Shown here in pieces: positions 31,692 through 38,199 of a DNA stretch of 42,387 nucleotides. The notes under the pieces were generated by a model. That model was not told where the DNA came from, did no database searches, and was given only the letters and a program-made list of their open reading frames with translations. How positions within the stretch are numbered: the stretch's first letter is position 1; each line of letters begins with the position of its first letter. This DNA comes from an uncultured Pelagibacteraceae bacterium (GTDB lineage: Bacteria > Pseudomonadota > Alphaproteobacteria > Pelagibacterales > Pelagibacteraceae). A program made the position numbers and the translations under genes. The stretch is from contig CACGON010000009.1 of assembly GCA_902574695.1 (NCBI GenBank), positions 1 through 42,387 of the forward strand, given 5' to 3'.

Positions 31692-32435
31692 ATGAATAAA
31701 TCATCGTTTTTTATAGTTGGTAAACACACTGTCTTAGAGGCGCTTAAGAATTCAAAAAGGAGAGTTTTAAGAGTTTTTTTAACGGAAGAGAGTAAAAAAA
31801 TTATTCATAGAGAGTCCCCTAATAAAGATCTCTTAAAAGATATTAAAATTTTTTTTAAAACTAAAAGAGAACTAGACAAATATTCTACAAAAGAAAATAT
31901 TCTACATCAGGGATTTGTTGCAGAAGTTGAACATTTAGATCAAATTTCACTGAAAGATTTCATTAAAACTAAAGAAAATATCAACTTAGCTTGTCTAGAT
32001 GAGGTTACAGATGCAAGAAATATCGGTTCTATTGTAAGGAGTGCTGCATCATTTAAATTAGATGGTATTATACTTAAAGAAAGGCATTACCCTTCGGAAA
32101 GTAAATTGATGTACAAATCTGCAAGTGGTGCAATGGAACATGTAAATATTTTTTCTGTTTCAAACATTAATTCAACACTTAAACAATTAAGAGAAAAAAA
32201 CTTTTGGGTATATGGATTTGATTCAAATGGCAAAAAGGATTTTACAGAGTACGAATATAAAGGAAATAATATTATGCTTTTTGGCTCTGAAGGTTATGGT
32301 ATAAGCAAACATACTCTTAATTACACTGACTACTTGGTAAAAATTAAAATTAATAATAAAATCGAAAGTTTAAATATTTCAAATAGTGCGTCAATTGCTT
32401 TTCATCACTTAAGTAAGTCTAAAAATGACTTTTAA
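31692..32435 (+). CDS. rlmB: 23S rRNA (guanosine-2'-O-)-methyltransferase RlmB / SpoU family
   Basis: The 247-residue protein has an N-terminal substrate-binding domain (about 1-80, 'FFIVGKHTVLEALKNSKRRV') and a SPOUT catalytic domain with three motifs: 'DARNIGSIVRSAASF' (motif 1, about 112-126), 'NIMLFGSEGYGI' (motif 2) and 'LNISNSASIAFHHL' (motif 3). Members methylate the 2'-OH of a 23S guanosine (Gm2251 in E. coli). RlmB is the most likely member given the length and N-domain, though a tRNA Gm methylase is possible. Its 3' end overlaps the convergent glycosyltransferase by 17 bases. Confidence 0.88.
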   Translation: MNKSSFFIVGKHTVLEALKNSKRRVLRVFLTEESKKIIHRESPNKDLLKDIKIFFKTKRELDKYSTKENILHQGFVAEVEHLDQISLKDFIKTKENINLACLDEVTDARNIGSIVRSAASFKLDGIILKERHYPSESKLMYKSASGAMEHVNIFSVSNINSTLKQLREKNFWVYGFDSNGKKDFTEYEYKGNNIMLFGSEGYGISKHTLNYTDYLVKIKINNKIESLNISNSASIAFHHLSKSKNDF

Positions 32436-33501
32436 CAAAAGATAAATATTTTTCACAATTTTTTTTATAATTAAATCTTTCAAAATTAACTGTTCCAGTT
32501 TTAATCATTTTGCTTATTATTTTTTTACGCTTTGAATAATTATTTATTAATCTTGATAACATTTTATAGTCTCCTATTTTAACTAAATCTCCAGCTCTTC
32601 CATTAAGCAAAATTTCTTTAGGTCCAGTAGGACAATTAGTAGATATTATATATTTTTTAAAAAATTGTGCTTCTAACAATACATTTGGAAGACCTTCATA
32701 CTTAGATGTTAAAACAAATATATTAGTTTTTCTAAAAAAACTTGAAGGATTCGAATGATATCCAACCATTTCTACAAATTTATTTAATTTATTATTATTT
32801 ATATAATTTCTTAAAAAATTATAGTTTTTTCCTTTTCCAATAATTTGGATTTTGGGATTTAGTTTAGGATTAATAAATTTTACTGCTTTTAATAAAGTTA
32901 TTTGATCTTTTTGGTCTGTTAACCTTCCAATACTCAAGATATTTAAATTTTTTTGATTTGACCTTCTTTGTATTATTTTTTTATATAGAGATTTATCAAA
33001 AGGATTTAAAATACATTTTGCATTTATATTAAAATTTTTTTTGAACTCTTTTTTAAATTCAATAGAGTTAACCATTACATCATCTGCAAGACAAATCAAT
33101 AATTTATAAAATATTTTCTTTATATAATTTTTTGACCATCCCGATGGTGCTGAATTTGATCTAGTAATGACTTTTGTAAATGTTAATTTTGAAACTAATA
33201 TTGCGTATATATTTGCTTGAAATGCAAAAACAATTTTTCTAGATCTATTAAATATAAGATAAAAAAACAAATATAAGAGAGAAACTATATACTTGATCTT
33301 TCTACTTCGGTTAAACCAAAATGTGTTATTGGGACCAATAATATCAATTTTTGGATCAAAATTTTTTTTTTTATCATGATTACAGGTGATTATTTTTACT
33401 TTTATTTTTTTTTGTGCCAAATAGTTCGAGACTATGTATAAATTTTTTTCAACACCGCCGTCTTCTATTGATGGTATAAAAATTACTAGATTTTTATTCA
33501 T
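32419..33501 (-). CDS. Glycosyltransferase, GT4 family
   Basis: This is a 360-residue GT-B enzyme. The N-terminal domain begins 'FIPSIEDGGVEKNLYIVSNY' with the Gly-rich acceptor loop. The C-terminal nucleotide-sugar domain has 'NILSIGRLTDQKDQITLLKA' (about 185-204), then 'VGYHSNPSSFFRKTNIFVLT' and the donor-binding 'SKYEGLPNVLLEA' with the EX7E-type Glu pair. Such enzymes extend surface polysaccharide or lipid-linked glycans at the inner membrane. The sugar cannot be told. It lies beside the tRNA-Thr island with other glycan-type genes and converges on rlmB. Low-GC, Lys/Asn-rich coding suggests surface-gene turnover. Confidence 0.85.
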   Translation of the reverse strand: MNKNLVIFIPSIEDGGVEKNLYIVSNYLAQKKIKVKIITCNHDKKKNFDPKIDIIGPNNTFWFNRSRKIKYIVSLLYLFFYLIFNRSRKIVFAFQANIYAILVSKLTFTKVITRSNSAPSGWSKNYIKKIFYKLLICLADDVMVNSIEFKKEFKKNFNINAKCILNPFDKSLYKKIIQRRSNQKNLNILSIGRLTDQKDQITLLKAVKFINPKLNPKIQIIGKGKNYNFLRNYINNNKLNKFVEMVGYHSNPSSFFRKTNIFVLTSKYEGLPNVLLEAQFFKKYIISTNCPTGPKEILLNGRAGDLVKIGDYKMLSRLINNYSKRKKIISKMIKTGTVNFERFNYKKNCEKYLSFVKSHF

Positions 33502-33570
33502 TTAATTTTATCAAACTGTTATAAATTGATTATTGTTTTTCATTAATAATAACAAATGTTTTTTAATTAG

Positions 33571-33599
33571 TTGAATTGTTAATGTAGTTTTTATATAAG
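33571..33599 (+). promoter_or_regulatory. Putative promoter of tRNA-Thr
   Basis: TTGAAT (33571-33576), a 17-bp spacer and TATAAG (33594-33599) precede the mature tRNA-Thr 5' end by 17 bases. The hexamers match the sigma70 consensus at four and five of six positions. The 115-bp gap to the divergent glycosyltransferase holds nothing else I can recognise. Confidence 0.5.
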
Positions 33600-33616
33600 A
33601 CTTTTGTCTAAATTGT

Positions 33617-33692
33617 GCCCTTGTAGCTCAGTTGGTAGAGCAATTGATTTGTAATCAATAGGTCCGCGGTTCGAATCCGTGCGGGGGCACCA
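33617..33692 (+). tRNA. tRNA-Thr (TGT)
   Basis: The 76-nt cloverleaf has acceptor GCCCTTG with CGGGGGC (two G-U pairs), D-loop with GG, anticodon loop TTTGTAA (anticodon TGT), T-loop TTCGAAT and encoded CCA. Bases 33646-33693, from the anticodon loop through the CCA plus one base, recur exactly at 38043-38090, and a shorter part recurs at 36216. This is therefore the integration target of the adjoining island, and the tRNA itself is intact. Confidence 0.97.
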
Positions 33693-33767
33693 TAATAGAA
33701 ATATTTATATCCTCTATTTAGAAACTTATATATACTTCAACTTAAAAATAAATCAAAATATACATTG

Positions 33768-34736
33768 ATGAATACATTATTTGTTACTGGACATAGAAAA
33801 TCCGGAACCACATTATTGACTAGTTTATTTGATGGGCATAATGAATTTGCAGTTTATCCAACAGACTTAAGTTTAATGTACGCTTACTTTCCTTACTATA
33901 ATAACAATAATTATTCCTTTGAAAGAAAAAAAAATAGAATAAAGAAGATATTAAGGAAGAGTTTAAAAGTAAATTTAAGTTATAGAGTAGAACAGAAAAA
34001 TTTAAAGACAAATATCTTTATAAGTAAAGTTTTATCAAAATTAAATCATAAAAATATTAATAATATAAAAAAAATAATTAATATTTTGAAAAATGAATTT
34101 ATAAAATTCTACAAATTAGAAAATAGAAAATACTTTACAATTAAAGAAACAAGTTCAGATATTTTTTTCAACAATATTTTTAAAAAAAAAGATAACATTA
34201 AGTTTATTCATTTAATAAGAGATCCTAGAGATAATTATGCAAGCTTAAAATCGGGGATTAAAAAACATTACTCAAAGTTGGGGGAAGACAATTTAATATT
34301 ACTCGCAAGTATGCTTAATAGAGCTAAATTAGATTTTAAATTTATCGATTTGAATAAAAAAATCTATGGAGATCAAAATTATCTTATAATCAAGTATGAG
34401 GATCTCATAAAAAAGACTGACAAATGTATGAAAAAAATTTCTAAATTTTTGAAAGTTAAATACTCTAATAAAATGATATTTTCCTCTATATTTAATGTTA
34501 AGACAAAAAGTAATACATTTACAAAAAATAGAACTACAAAGATTAATAGTAAAAGTCTTGAAAGATGGAAAAACGAACTTTCTCTAAAAGAAAAGAGTAT
34601 ATTAAATTTCTTTTTTAAAAACGAACTGAAAAAATTTTATAAAATAGACACTACTAAAAAATTTGAATATGAACATATTTCTGATTTCTATTCCTTAGTG
34701 AATAAAAGATTTTTTTTTAATGATAGTTTTAGATAA
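33768..34736 (+). CDS. Sulfotransferase-family protein
   Basis: The 322-residue protein has the two PAPS-binding elements of the sulfotransferase fold: a P-loop-like 5'-phosphosulfate loop 'TGHRKSGTTLLTSLFDGH' near residues 7-24, and a 3'-phosphate block 'IHLIRDPRDNYASLKSG' in the middle. The C-terminal half is Lys/Phe/Asn-rich. Members move sulfate from PAPS to sugars, lipids or peptides. With a GT4 enzyme and a DUF4910 gene nearby, sulfation of a surface glycan is a reasonable inference. I take the ATG at 33768; a TTG one codon earlier is in frame. Four bases separate it from the next gene. Confidence 0.82.
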   Translation: MNTLFVTGHRKSGTTLLTSLFDGHNEFAVYPTDLSLMYAYFPYYNNNNYSFERKKNRIKKILRKSLKVNLSYRVEQKNLKTNIFISKVLSKLNHKNINNIKKIINILKNEFIKFYKLENRKYFTIKETSSDIFFNNIFKKKDNIKFIHLIRDPRDNYASLKSGIKKHYSKLGEDNLILLASMLNRAKLDFKFIDLNKKIYGDQNYLIIKYEDLIKKTDKCMKKISKFLKVKYSNKMIFSSIFNVKTKSNTFTKNRTTKINSKSLERWKNELSLKEKSILNFFFKNELKKFYKIDTTKKFEYEHISDFYSLVNKRFFFNDSFR

Positions 34737-34739
34737 AAG

Positions 34740-36017
34740 ATGAAAAATAAGATTATTAAATATTTTGATAGATTATTTCCTTTAAATAGAAGCTTGACAG
34801 GAAAAGATTATCAAAAATCTTTAAACATTTTAAAAGAAATTATACCTTTAAAAAAAATAGATTTTAAAAGTGGTTCTAGAGTTTTTGACTGGAAAATACC
34901 ATTAGAGTGGAATGTAAAAGATGCGTATGTTTTAGATAGAAATAAAAAAAAAATAATTGATTTTAAGAAAAATAACCTTCATTTAATGGGTTATTCTGAA
35001 AAAGTTTCTAAAACTATTAATTTTAAACAATTAAAAAAAAATCTTCATTTTATTAAAGAAATTCCAAATGCTATTCCTTATGTAACTTCTTATTATAAAA
35101 AAAGATGGGGATTTTGTTTATCTTTTAATCAATACAAAAAACTAAAAAATCAGAAATATAAAGTTATAATAGATAGTGAATTAAAGATAGGCAAGTTATC
35201 AGTTGGAGAATGCTTAATTAAAGGTAAATCAAAAAAAGAAATTTTAATAACATCATATTTATGCCATCCATCAATGGCCAATAATGAGTTGTCTGGGCCT
35301 TTAACCCTCTCATTTTTATATAATTCATTAAAAAATAAGAAATTTAAATATTCTATAAGGTTTTTAATTGCACCAGAAACTATTGGAACTATAGCTTATC
35401 TAAGTAAGTTCAAGGAGAAAATAAAAAAAAATTTGATTTGTGGATATGTTTTATCATCATGCGGTTTAAATAAAATACCCCATTATAAAAAATCAAAAAA
35501 AGGTGACAGTATAGGAGATATAGCTATGAAAGCTATATTGTCAAAAAAAAACTACAAAATATTAGATTATAATCCGATAGGAAGTGACGAAACAAGATAT
35601 GGAACAGTAGGGATAAATGTACCAGTGGGAGCTTTCTTAAGATCAGATTTTGATAAATATAAGCAATATCATACATCTTTAGATAATAAAAAAATTATAA
35701 ACTTTAATAAAATTTTAGAAAATATTAAGATTTTAACTTCTGTAATCAATTTTATAAATAAGTCGGATTTTTATATTTCGAGAATAAAAAACTGTGAACC
35801 CTTTTTAACAAAACATCACATATATCCAACGATATCAAAATTTAATTCATTAAATAAAGTTAAAAGAATTACTTCTGCAATAATGTGGATTATCGCAAGT
35901 TCTGATGGAAAAACTTCCAACATTGAAATTTCAAAAAAATCTGGAATTAATCTTAATTTAATCGATTCAACTATGAGGATGCTAGAGAAAAAAAAAATTA
36001 TAAAGAAGCTATCCTAA
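34740..36017 (+). CDS. DUF4910 aminopeptidase-like protein with C-terminal winged helix
   Basis: The 425-residue protein resembles COG4310/DUF4910 proteins: an N-terminal cap ('RLFPLNRSLTG', 'WNVKDAYVLD'), an M28-like zinc-peptidase fold and a C-terminal helix-turn-helix (about 365-425). Candidate metal ligands are H176 ('CHPSMANNELSGP'), E213 ('APETIGT'), D283 ('GSDETRYG') and H311 ('YHTSLD'). The bridging position of true M28 peptidases is usually Asp and here appears to be Asn182, so hydrolysis of a substrate other than a peptide is possible. Members are often found in surface-polysaccharide or flagellin-glycan loci. The gene follows the sulfotransferase by 3 bp (likely operon) and its end overlaps the remnant gene on the other strand by nine bases. 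Confidence 0.8.
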   Translation: MKNKIIKYFDRLFPLNRSLTGKDYQKSLNILKEIIPLKKIDFKSGSRVFDWKIPLEWNVKDAYVLDRNKKKIIDFKKNNLHLMGYSEKVSKTINFKQLKKNLHFIKEIPNAIPYVTSYYKKRWGFCLSFNQYKKLKNQKYKVIIDSELKIGKLSVGECLIKGKSKKEILITSYLCHPSMANNELSGPLTLSFLYNSLKNKKFKYSIRFLIAPETIGTIAYLSKFKEKIKKNLICGYVLSSCGLNKIPHYKKSKKGDSIGDIAMKAILSKKNYKILDYNPIGSDETRYGTVGINVPVGAFLRSDFDKYKQYHTSLDNKKIINFNKILENIKILTSVINFINKSDFYISRIKNCEPFLTKHHIYPTISKFNSLNKVKRITSAIMWIIASSDGKTSNIEISKKSGINLNLIDSTMRMLEKKKIIKKLS

Positions 36018-36215
36018 AGGTGTATCTTCCCATGAATCTTGATCGTGAAGTTTTTTTCCATTATTCACTGATTTTTCATCATATTTCCATGGTGAAATTT
36101 CATGCTTAAGAACTATCTTCATGAATTCATCTTCAGTTAAATTCATAATTTTCAAAAAATATTTTAAACTTTGAGGTTTTTTGGCATGAAATTTTTGAAC
36201 TAAGATTCTCCCTTC
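36009..36215 (-). pseudogene. 3' remnant of a probable N-acetyl sugar amidotransferase
   Basis: This minus-strand reading frame is open for about 69 codons to a TAG at 36009-36011 and has no start of its own. The translation includes 'GRILVQKFHAKKPQSLKYFL', 'MNLTEDEFMKIVLKHEISPW' and ends 'GKKLHDQDSWEDTPLG'. The pattern 'LTEDEF..IV..H..SPW' followed by a 'GKKL.D.D.W' ending resembles the C-terminus of the WbpG/PseA amidotransferase family of surface-sugar synthesis; I judge this from memory and it needs a profile search. The frame stops being protein-like exactly where the partial tRNA-Thr sequence begins (36216), so the 5' part was lost by recombination there. Confidence 0.5.
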
Positions 36216-36273
36216 AGGTCCCCGGTTCGAATCCGTGCGGGGGCACCATCACTCAATAAAATCAACGTTAATT
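36216..36273 (+). repeat. Partial tRNA-Thr copy plus shared flank (att scar 1)
   Basis: Bases 36216-36248 repeat the T-arm, acceptor 3' strand and CCA of tRNA-Thr with a single mismatch (CCCCGG for CCGCGG). The next 25 bases, ending in the 13-mer ATCAACGTTAATT (36261-36273), are not in the tRNA-Thr flank but recur after the second partial copy at 38090. This is the structure expected of an attL/attR-type junction left by integration at a tRNA 3' end. Confidence 0.88.
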
Positions 36274-36313
36274 ATTTTTGCAAAAGTTTAATCTTATCCG
36301 TTAAAACACATTC

Positions 36314-36346
36314 ACTGTGTTAGGAGTGTGTTAAGAGTGTGTTTCA
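36314..36346 (+). repeat. Three tandem 11-bp iterons (array A)
   Basis: ACTGTGTTAGG, AGTGTGTTAAG and AGTGTGTTTCA follow each other without gaps at an exact 11-bp period. The array ends 18 bp from the stop codon of the first cassette gene and begins 40 bp after the att-proximal 13-mer. The subtype (TGTGTT) is the same as that in array B at the other end of the cassette. Confidence 0.85.
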
Positions 36347-36364
36347 GTCAAGTAGTCTTATCAA

Positions 36365-36706
36365 CTAAATAACGTCTTTATCTATCCAATAATCTAGTTC
36401 AGACTTGAAAGTGATATTTCTCTTTTTCAAAAACTTAACGAACTTTTCTTTTCTTTCTTTTTTAATGTTTTTTAGAAAGAGAAGTATTTGTTCATATGTT
36501 AATGATTTGAGATTTTGATTATCAATTTCTACTTCATCCATAAAATCAATACCATATTGAGGCATATCCTTTTTAGGACAAATACTCTCTCGATAAACAA
36601 TATGATCAGGATATTGTTGCAAGGTATAATAATAAGTAGCTATTTGATTTTCAAATCTATCAATCGCATCTTCTCTGAACTCTTTTTTAAGATTTGTATC
36701 ATTCAT
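36365..36706 (-). CDS. Hypothetical protein, cassette 1
   Basis: This is a 113-residue, highly charged, predominantly helical protein that I do not recognise. No signal peptide, membrane segment or known catalytic motif is visible. Aromatic residues cluster at 'YYYTLQQYPDHIVYRESICP' (about 25-44), and the C-terminal half is Lys/Glu-rich. It has its own 91-bp upstream gap with a near-perfect 16-bp palindrome, so it is probably transcribed separately from the TerB/nuclease operon. Its stop lies 18 bp from iteron array A. Confidence 0.65.
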   Translation of the reverse strand: MNDTNLKKEFREDAIDRFENQIATYYYTLQQYPDHIVYRESICPKKDMPQYGIDFMDEVEIDNQNLKSLTYEQILLFLKNIKKERKEKFVKFLKKRNITFKSELDYWIDKDVI

Positions 36707-36732
36707 AGTTTGAGTGTTGCTGAAGTTTATAC

Positions 36733-36748
36733 GTTAAAGAACTTTAAC
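36733..36748. promoter_or_regulatory. Possible operator palindrome in cassette 1
   Basis: GTTAAAG and CTTTAAC form a perfect 7-bp inverted repeat around two bases, 27 bp upstream of the ATG at 36706. Further upstream, the 11-mer GATTAATTATG occurs twice, 21 bp apart (36764-36774 and 36785-36795). The sites may control the unknown gene. AT-rich palindromes arise by chance, so this is tentative. Confidence 0.3.
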
Positions 36749-36797
36749 AATTTTAAATATAACGATTAATTATGGCAAATATTTGATTAATTATGAC

Positions 36798-37136
36798 TTA
36801 ATCAAAATATTTATAACCCCAGGCATGTTTCATACGAACCATAAATCTAATTTCTTTATCTTTTAAATCACCATCAGACATGGCTACTCTTTTAACAAAT
36901 TTTTTAGCTTCATATTTGCTATCGTCTTTCTCGATATTTCCTAGATAAAAATCTTGGGCTAAATCAACGTCACCTGAAAATTTTTTATCAATTTCGTCTG
37001 TTGCATTATGTACATTAAAATCAACTTTTATTTCTTTTGCTATCTTTAGTATTTCTGCTGTCTCATCTTTGCCTAAACCATGATCACACAAAGCCATACA
37101 GACACACAAATTAAGTGTATTGATCTTATCCGACAT
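36798..37136 (-). CDS. TerB-like helical protein, cassette 1
   Basis: The 112-residue all-helical protein has two TerB/DjlA-like acidic repeats: 'MALCDHGLGKDETAEILKIA' (about 14-33) and 'VAMSDGDLKDKEIRFMVRM' (about 84-102), each resembling the 'ADG.....E' helix pair of tellurite-resistance TerB domains. In other bacteria, TerB domains accompany membrane-associated stress and phage-defence systems. The assignment is by pattern only. Its start overlaps the nuclease gene by 11 bases, so the two are translationally coupled and probably act together. Confidence 0.6.
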   Translation of the reverse strand: MSDKINTLNLCVCMALCDHGLGKDETAEILKIAKEIKVDFNVHNATDEIDKKFSGDVDLAQDFYLGNIEKDDSKYEAKKFVKRVAMSDGDLKDKEIRFMVRMKHAWGYKYFD

Positions 37137-37689
37137 GTTTAAATCCTTTTCTTATACATTCTTTTATACTGTTAGTATAAAACTCACCATTTTTAACATC
37201 AATGTGAACTTTGTCATAAAATTTATCAAAAGGAAAAAAGAAAAATTTTTTGCCCCTTTTATTAATATTGCATTTAATCATTGGAAAATTCTTATCTAGT
37301 TTAATATTTCTGTGTTGAATATTCAATTTTTTGGCTACGTCTTTAGCTCTATCAGAAAGTTTCGCAGTAGTCACAAACACGCCTTTCGGAAAACTGTTTT
37401 TATTATAGATATAATAAAGAATAGTGCCTGCTAACTGCATCAGATGTTTTTCATGAATTGTTTTTCTTTTTGACCAATTTTTAGCTTGTATAATTAAAAC
37501 TTGTTTTTTTTTAATACAAATTAAGTCTCTTCCTAAATCACTTTTTCCTTTTAGAATACCATATGGTTCAACTCTCCAACCATTTTTCTCATAAAGATAT
37601 CTTATTTGTCTTTCATAGAATTCTCCTATGCCCTCTTTTGTATGTACTTTCTTTTTATAATCATCAAATTTTTTCTGGAGATCTTTCAT
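37126..37689 (-). CDS. Mrr-like restriction endonuclease (PD-(D/E)XK)
   Basis: The 187-residue protein carries a restriction-endonuclease-fold core at about 20-125. The likely active site is E26 ('GEFYERQIRYLYEKNGWRV'), D55 ('SDLGRDLICI') and Q68-A-K70 ('VLIIQAKNW'), the E..D..QxK arrangement of Mrr_cat enzymes. A 'GVFVTTAKLSDRAKDVAKKL' block (103-122) is also typical. The last 60 residues are a basic/aromatic tail of unknown role. Mrr proteins cleave modified or foreign DNA. No methyltransferase accompanies it. It is 1 bp from the membrane-protein gene and overlaps the TerB-like gene, forming a three-gene operon. Confidence 0.8.
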   Translation of the reverse strand: MKDLQKKFDDYKKKVHTKEGIGEFYERQIRYLYEKNGWRVEPYGILKGKSDLGRDLICIKKKQVLIIQAKNWSKRKTIHEKHLMQLAGTILYYIYNKNSFPKGVFVTTAKLSDRAKDVAKKLNIQHRNIKLDKNFPMIKCNINKRGKKFFFFPFDKFYDKVHIDVKNGEFYTNSIKECIRKGFKHVG

Positions 37690-37690
37690 A

Positions 37691-37948
37691 TTAAAAAGCC
37701 ATTAAGCCCTCAAAATAATATCTAGGGTCAAAAAACATTTCGAAATAAAATGAACCAAATATCCACATAAATATACCAATACAGATATATAAAATTAATA
37801 TTGATAAGAAATAAGTTGATAGAAAAGTTGGAATGCCGTCTGGAAGTTTTTTTATATATTTTTTTAAATAAAATTTATAACAATCTTTAAAAGAATTATG
37901 AACCATATGGTTCAAAATAAGAAATAATAAAAAAGCTATACCCTCCAT
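37691..37948 (-). CDS. Small membrane protein, cassette 1
   Basis: This 85-residue protein has two hydrophobic stretches, at about 2-16 and 42-72, separated by a basic loop ('KFYLKKYIKKLPDG'). It ends with aromatic residues. I do not recognise a family. It is first in the cassette operon, its ATG lies 14 bp from iteron array B, and the nuclease gene starts 1 bp after its stop. A membrane anchor or effector for the nuclease/TerB pair is a guess from context. Confidence 0.65.
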   Translation of the reverse strand: MEGIAFLLFLILNHMVHNSFKDCYKFYLKKYIKKLPDGIPTFLSTYFLSILILYICIGIFMWIFGSFYFEMFFDPRYYFEGLMAF

Positions 37949-37962
37949 ATATTTATAATAGC

Positions 37963-37984
37963 ACTGTGTTCATAGTGTGTATAG
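37963..37984 (+). repeat. Two tandem 11-bp iterons (array B)
   Basis: ACTGTGTTCAT and AGTGTGTATAG are adjacent at an 11-bp period and in the same orientation as array A. They begin 14 bp upstream of the start of the small membrane protein gene and end 16 bp before the inverted 13-mer at 38001. Confidence 0.8.
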
Positions 37985-38000
37985 ATTTGAAATAACTTTC

Positions 38001-38013
38001 AATTAACGTTGAT
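38001..38013. repeat. Inverted copy of the att-flank 13-mer
   Basis: AATTAACGTTGAT is the exact reverse complement of ATCAACGTTAATT, which occurs at 36261-36273 and 38102-38114. It lies 29 bp before the second partial tRNA-Thr copy. The pair could be core-type recombinase sites or the ends of cassette 1. Confidence 0.7.
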
Positions 38014-38042
38014 AGTATTTATCTTTTTGAATTTAGACTCTC

Positions 38043-38114
38043 GATTTGTAATCAATAGGTCCGCGGTTCGAATCCGTGCGGGGGCACCATCACTCAATAA
38101 AATCAACGTTAATT
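38043..38114 (+). repeat. Partial tRNA-Thr copy plus shared flank (att scar 2)
   Basis: Bases 38043-38090 match tRNA-Thr 33646-33693 exactly over 48 bp, from the anticodon loop through the 3' CCA. The following 24 bases, ending in ATCAACGTTAATT (38102-38114), match the sequence after att scar 1. The D-arm and 5' acceptor are missing, so this is not a functional tRNA. Confidence 0.9.
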
Positions 38115-38153
38115 TTTTTCAAAAGTTTTAGTTTTAATTAAATTTCTTTATTA

Positions 38154-38186
38154 AGTGTGACGCTAGTGTGACGTCAGTGTGATGTG
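38154..38186 (+). repeat. Three tandem 11-bp iterons (array C)
   Basis: AGTGTGACGCT, AGTGTGACGTC and AGTGTGATGTG are adjacent at an exact 11-bp period. The array ends 13 bp before the stop of the secreted-protein gene. Its position relative to att scar 2 mirrors that of array A relative to att scar 1, but the subtype is TGTGACG, as in array D. Confidence 0.85.
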
Positions 38187-38199
38187 ATCAGGTAGACGT

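Larger units (their letters stand above)
36249..38090. mobile_element. Non-autonomous integrative cassette 1
   Basis: This 1.84-kb unit lies between two partial tRNA-Thr copies. Just inside the ends are the inverted 13-mers ATCAACGTTAATT (36261-36273) and AATTAACGTTGAT (38001-38013). Tandem 11-bp repeats of the same subtype lie next to the first and last genes (36314-36346 and 37963-37984). All four genes are on the minus strand. No integrase or transposase is present, so movement would need a recombinase supplied from elsewhere. Confidence 0.65.

Noticed and set aside
36314..36346. Iteron arrays as a CRISPR array or plasmid origin.
   Set aside because: Repeats are 11 bp with no spacers, occur in sets of two or three at five sites, and no cas or replication-initiator gene is present.
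37963..37984. Iterons read only as transcription operators.
   Set aside because: Arrays B, D and E are upstream of start codons, which would fit, but A and C lie at the 3' ends of gene blocks and match the subtype of the opposite end. I keep operators as an alternative, not the main reading.
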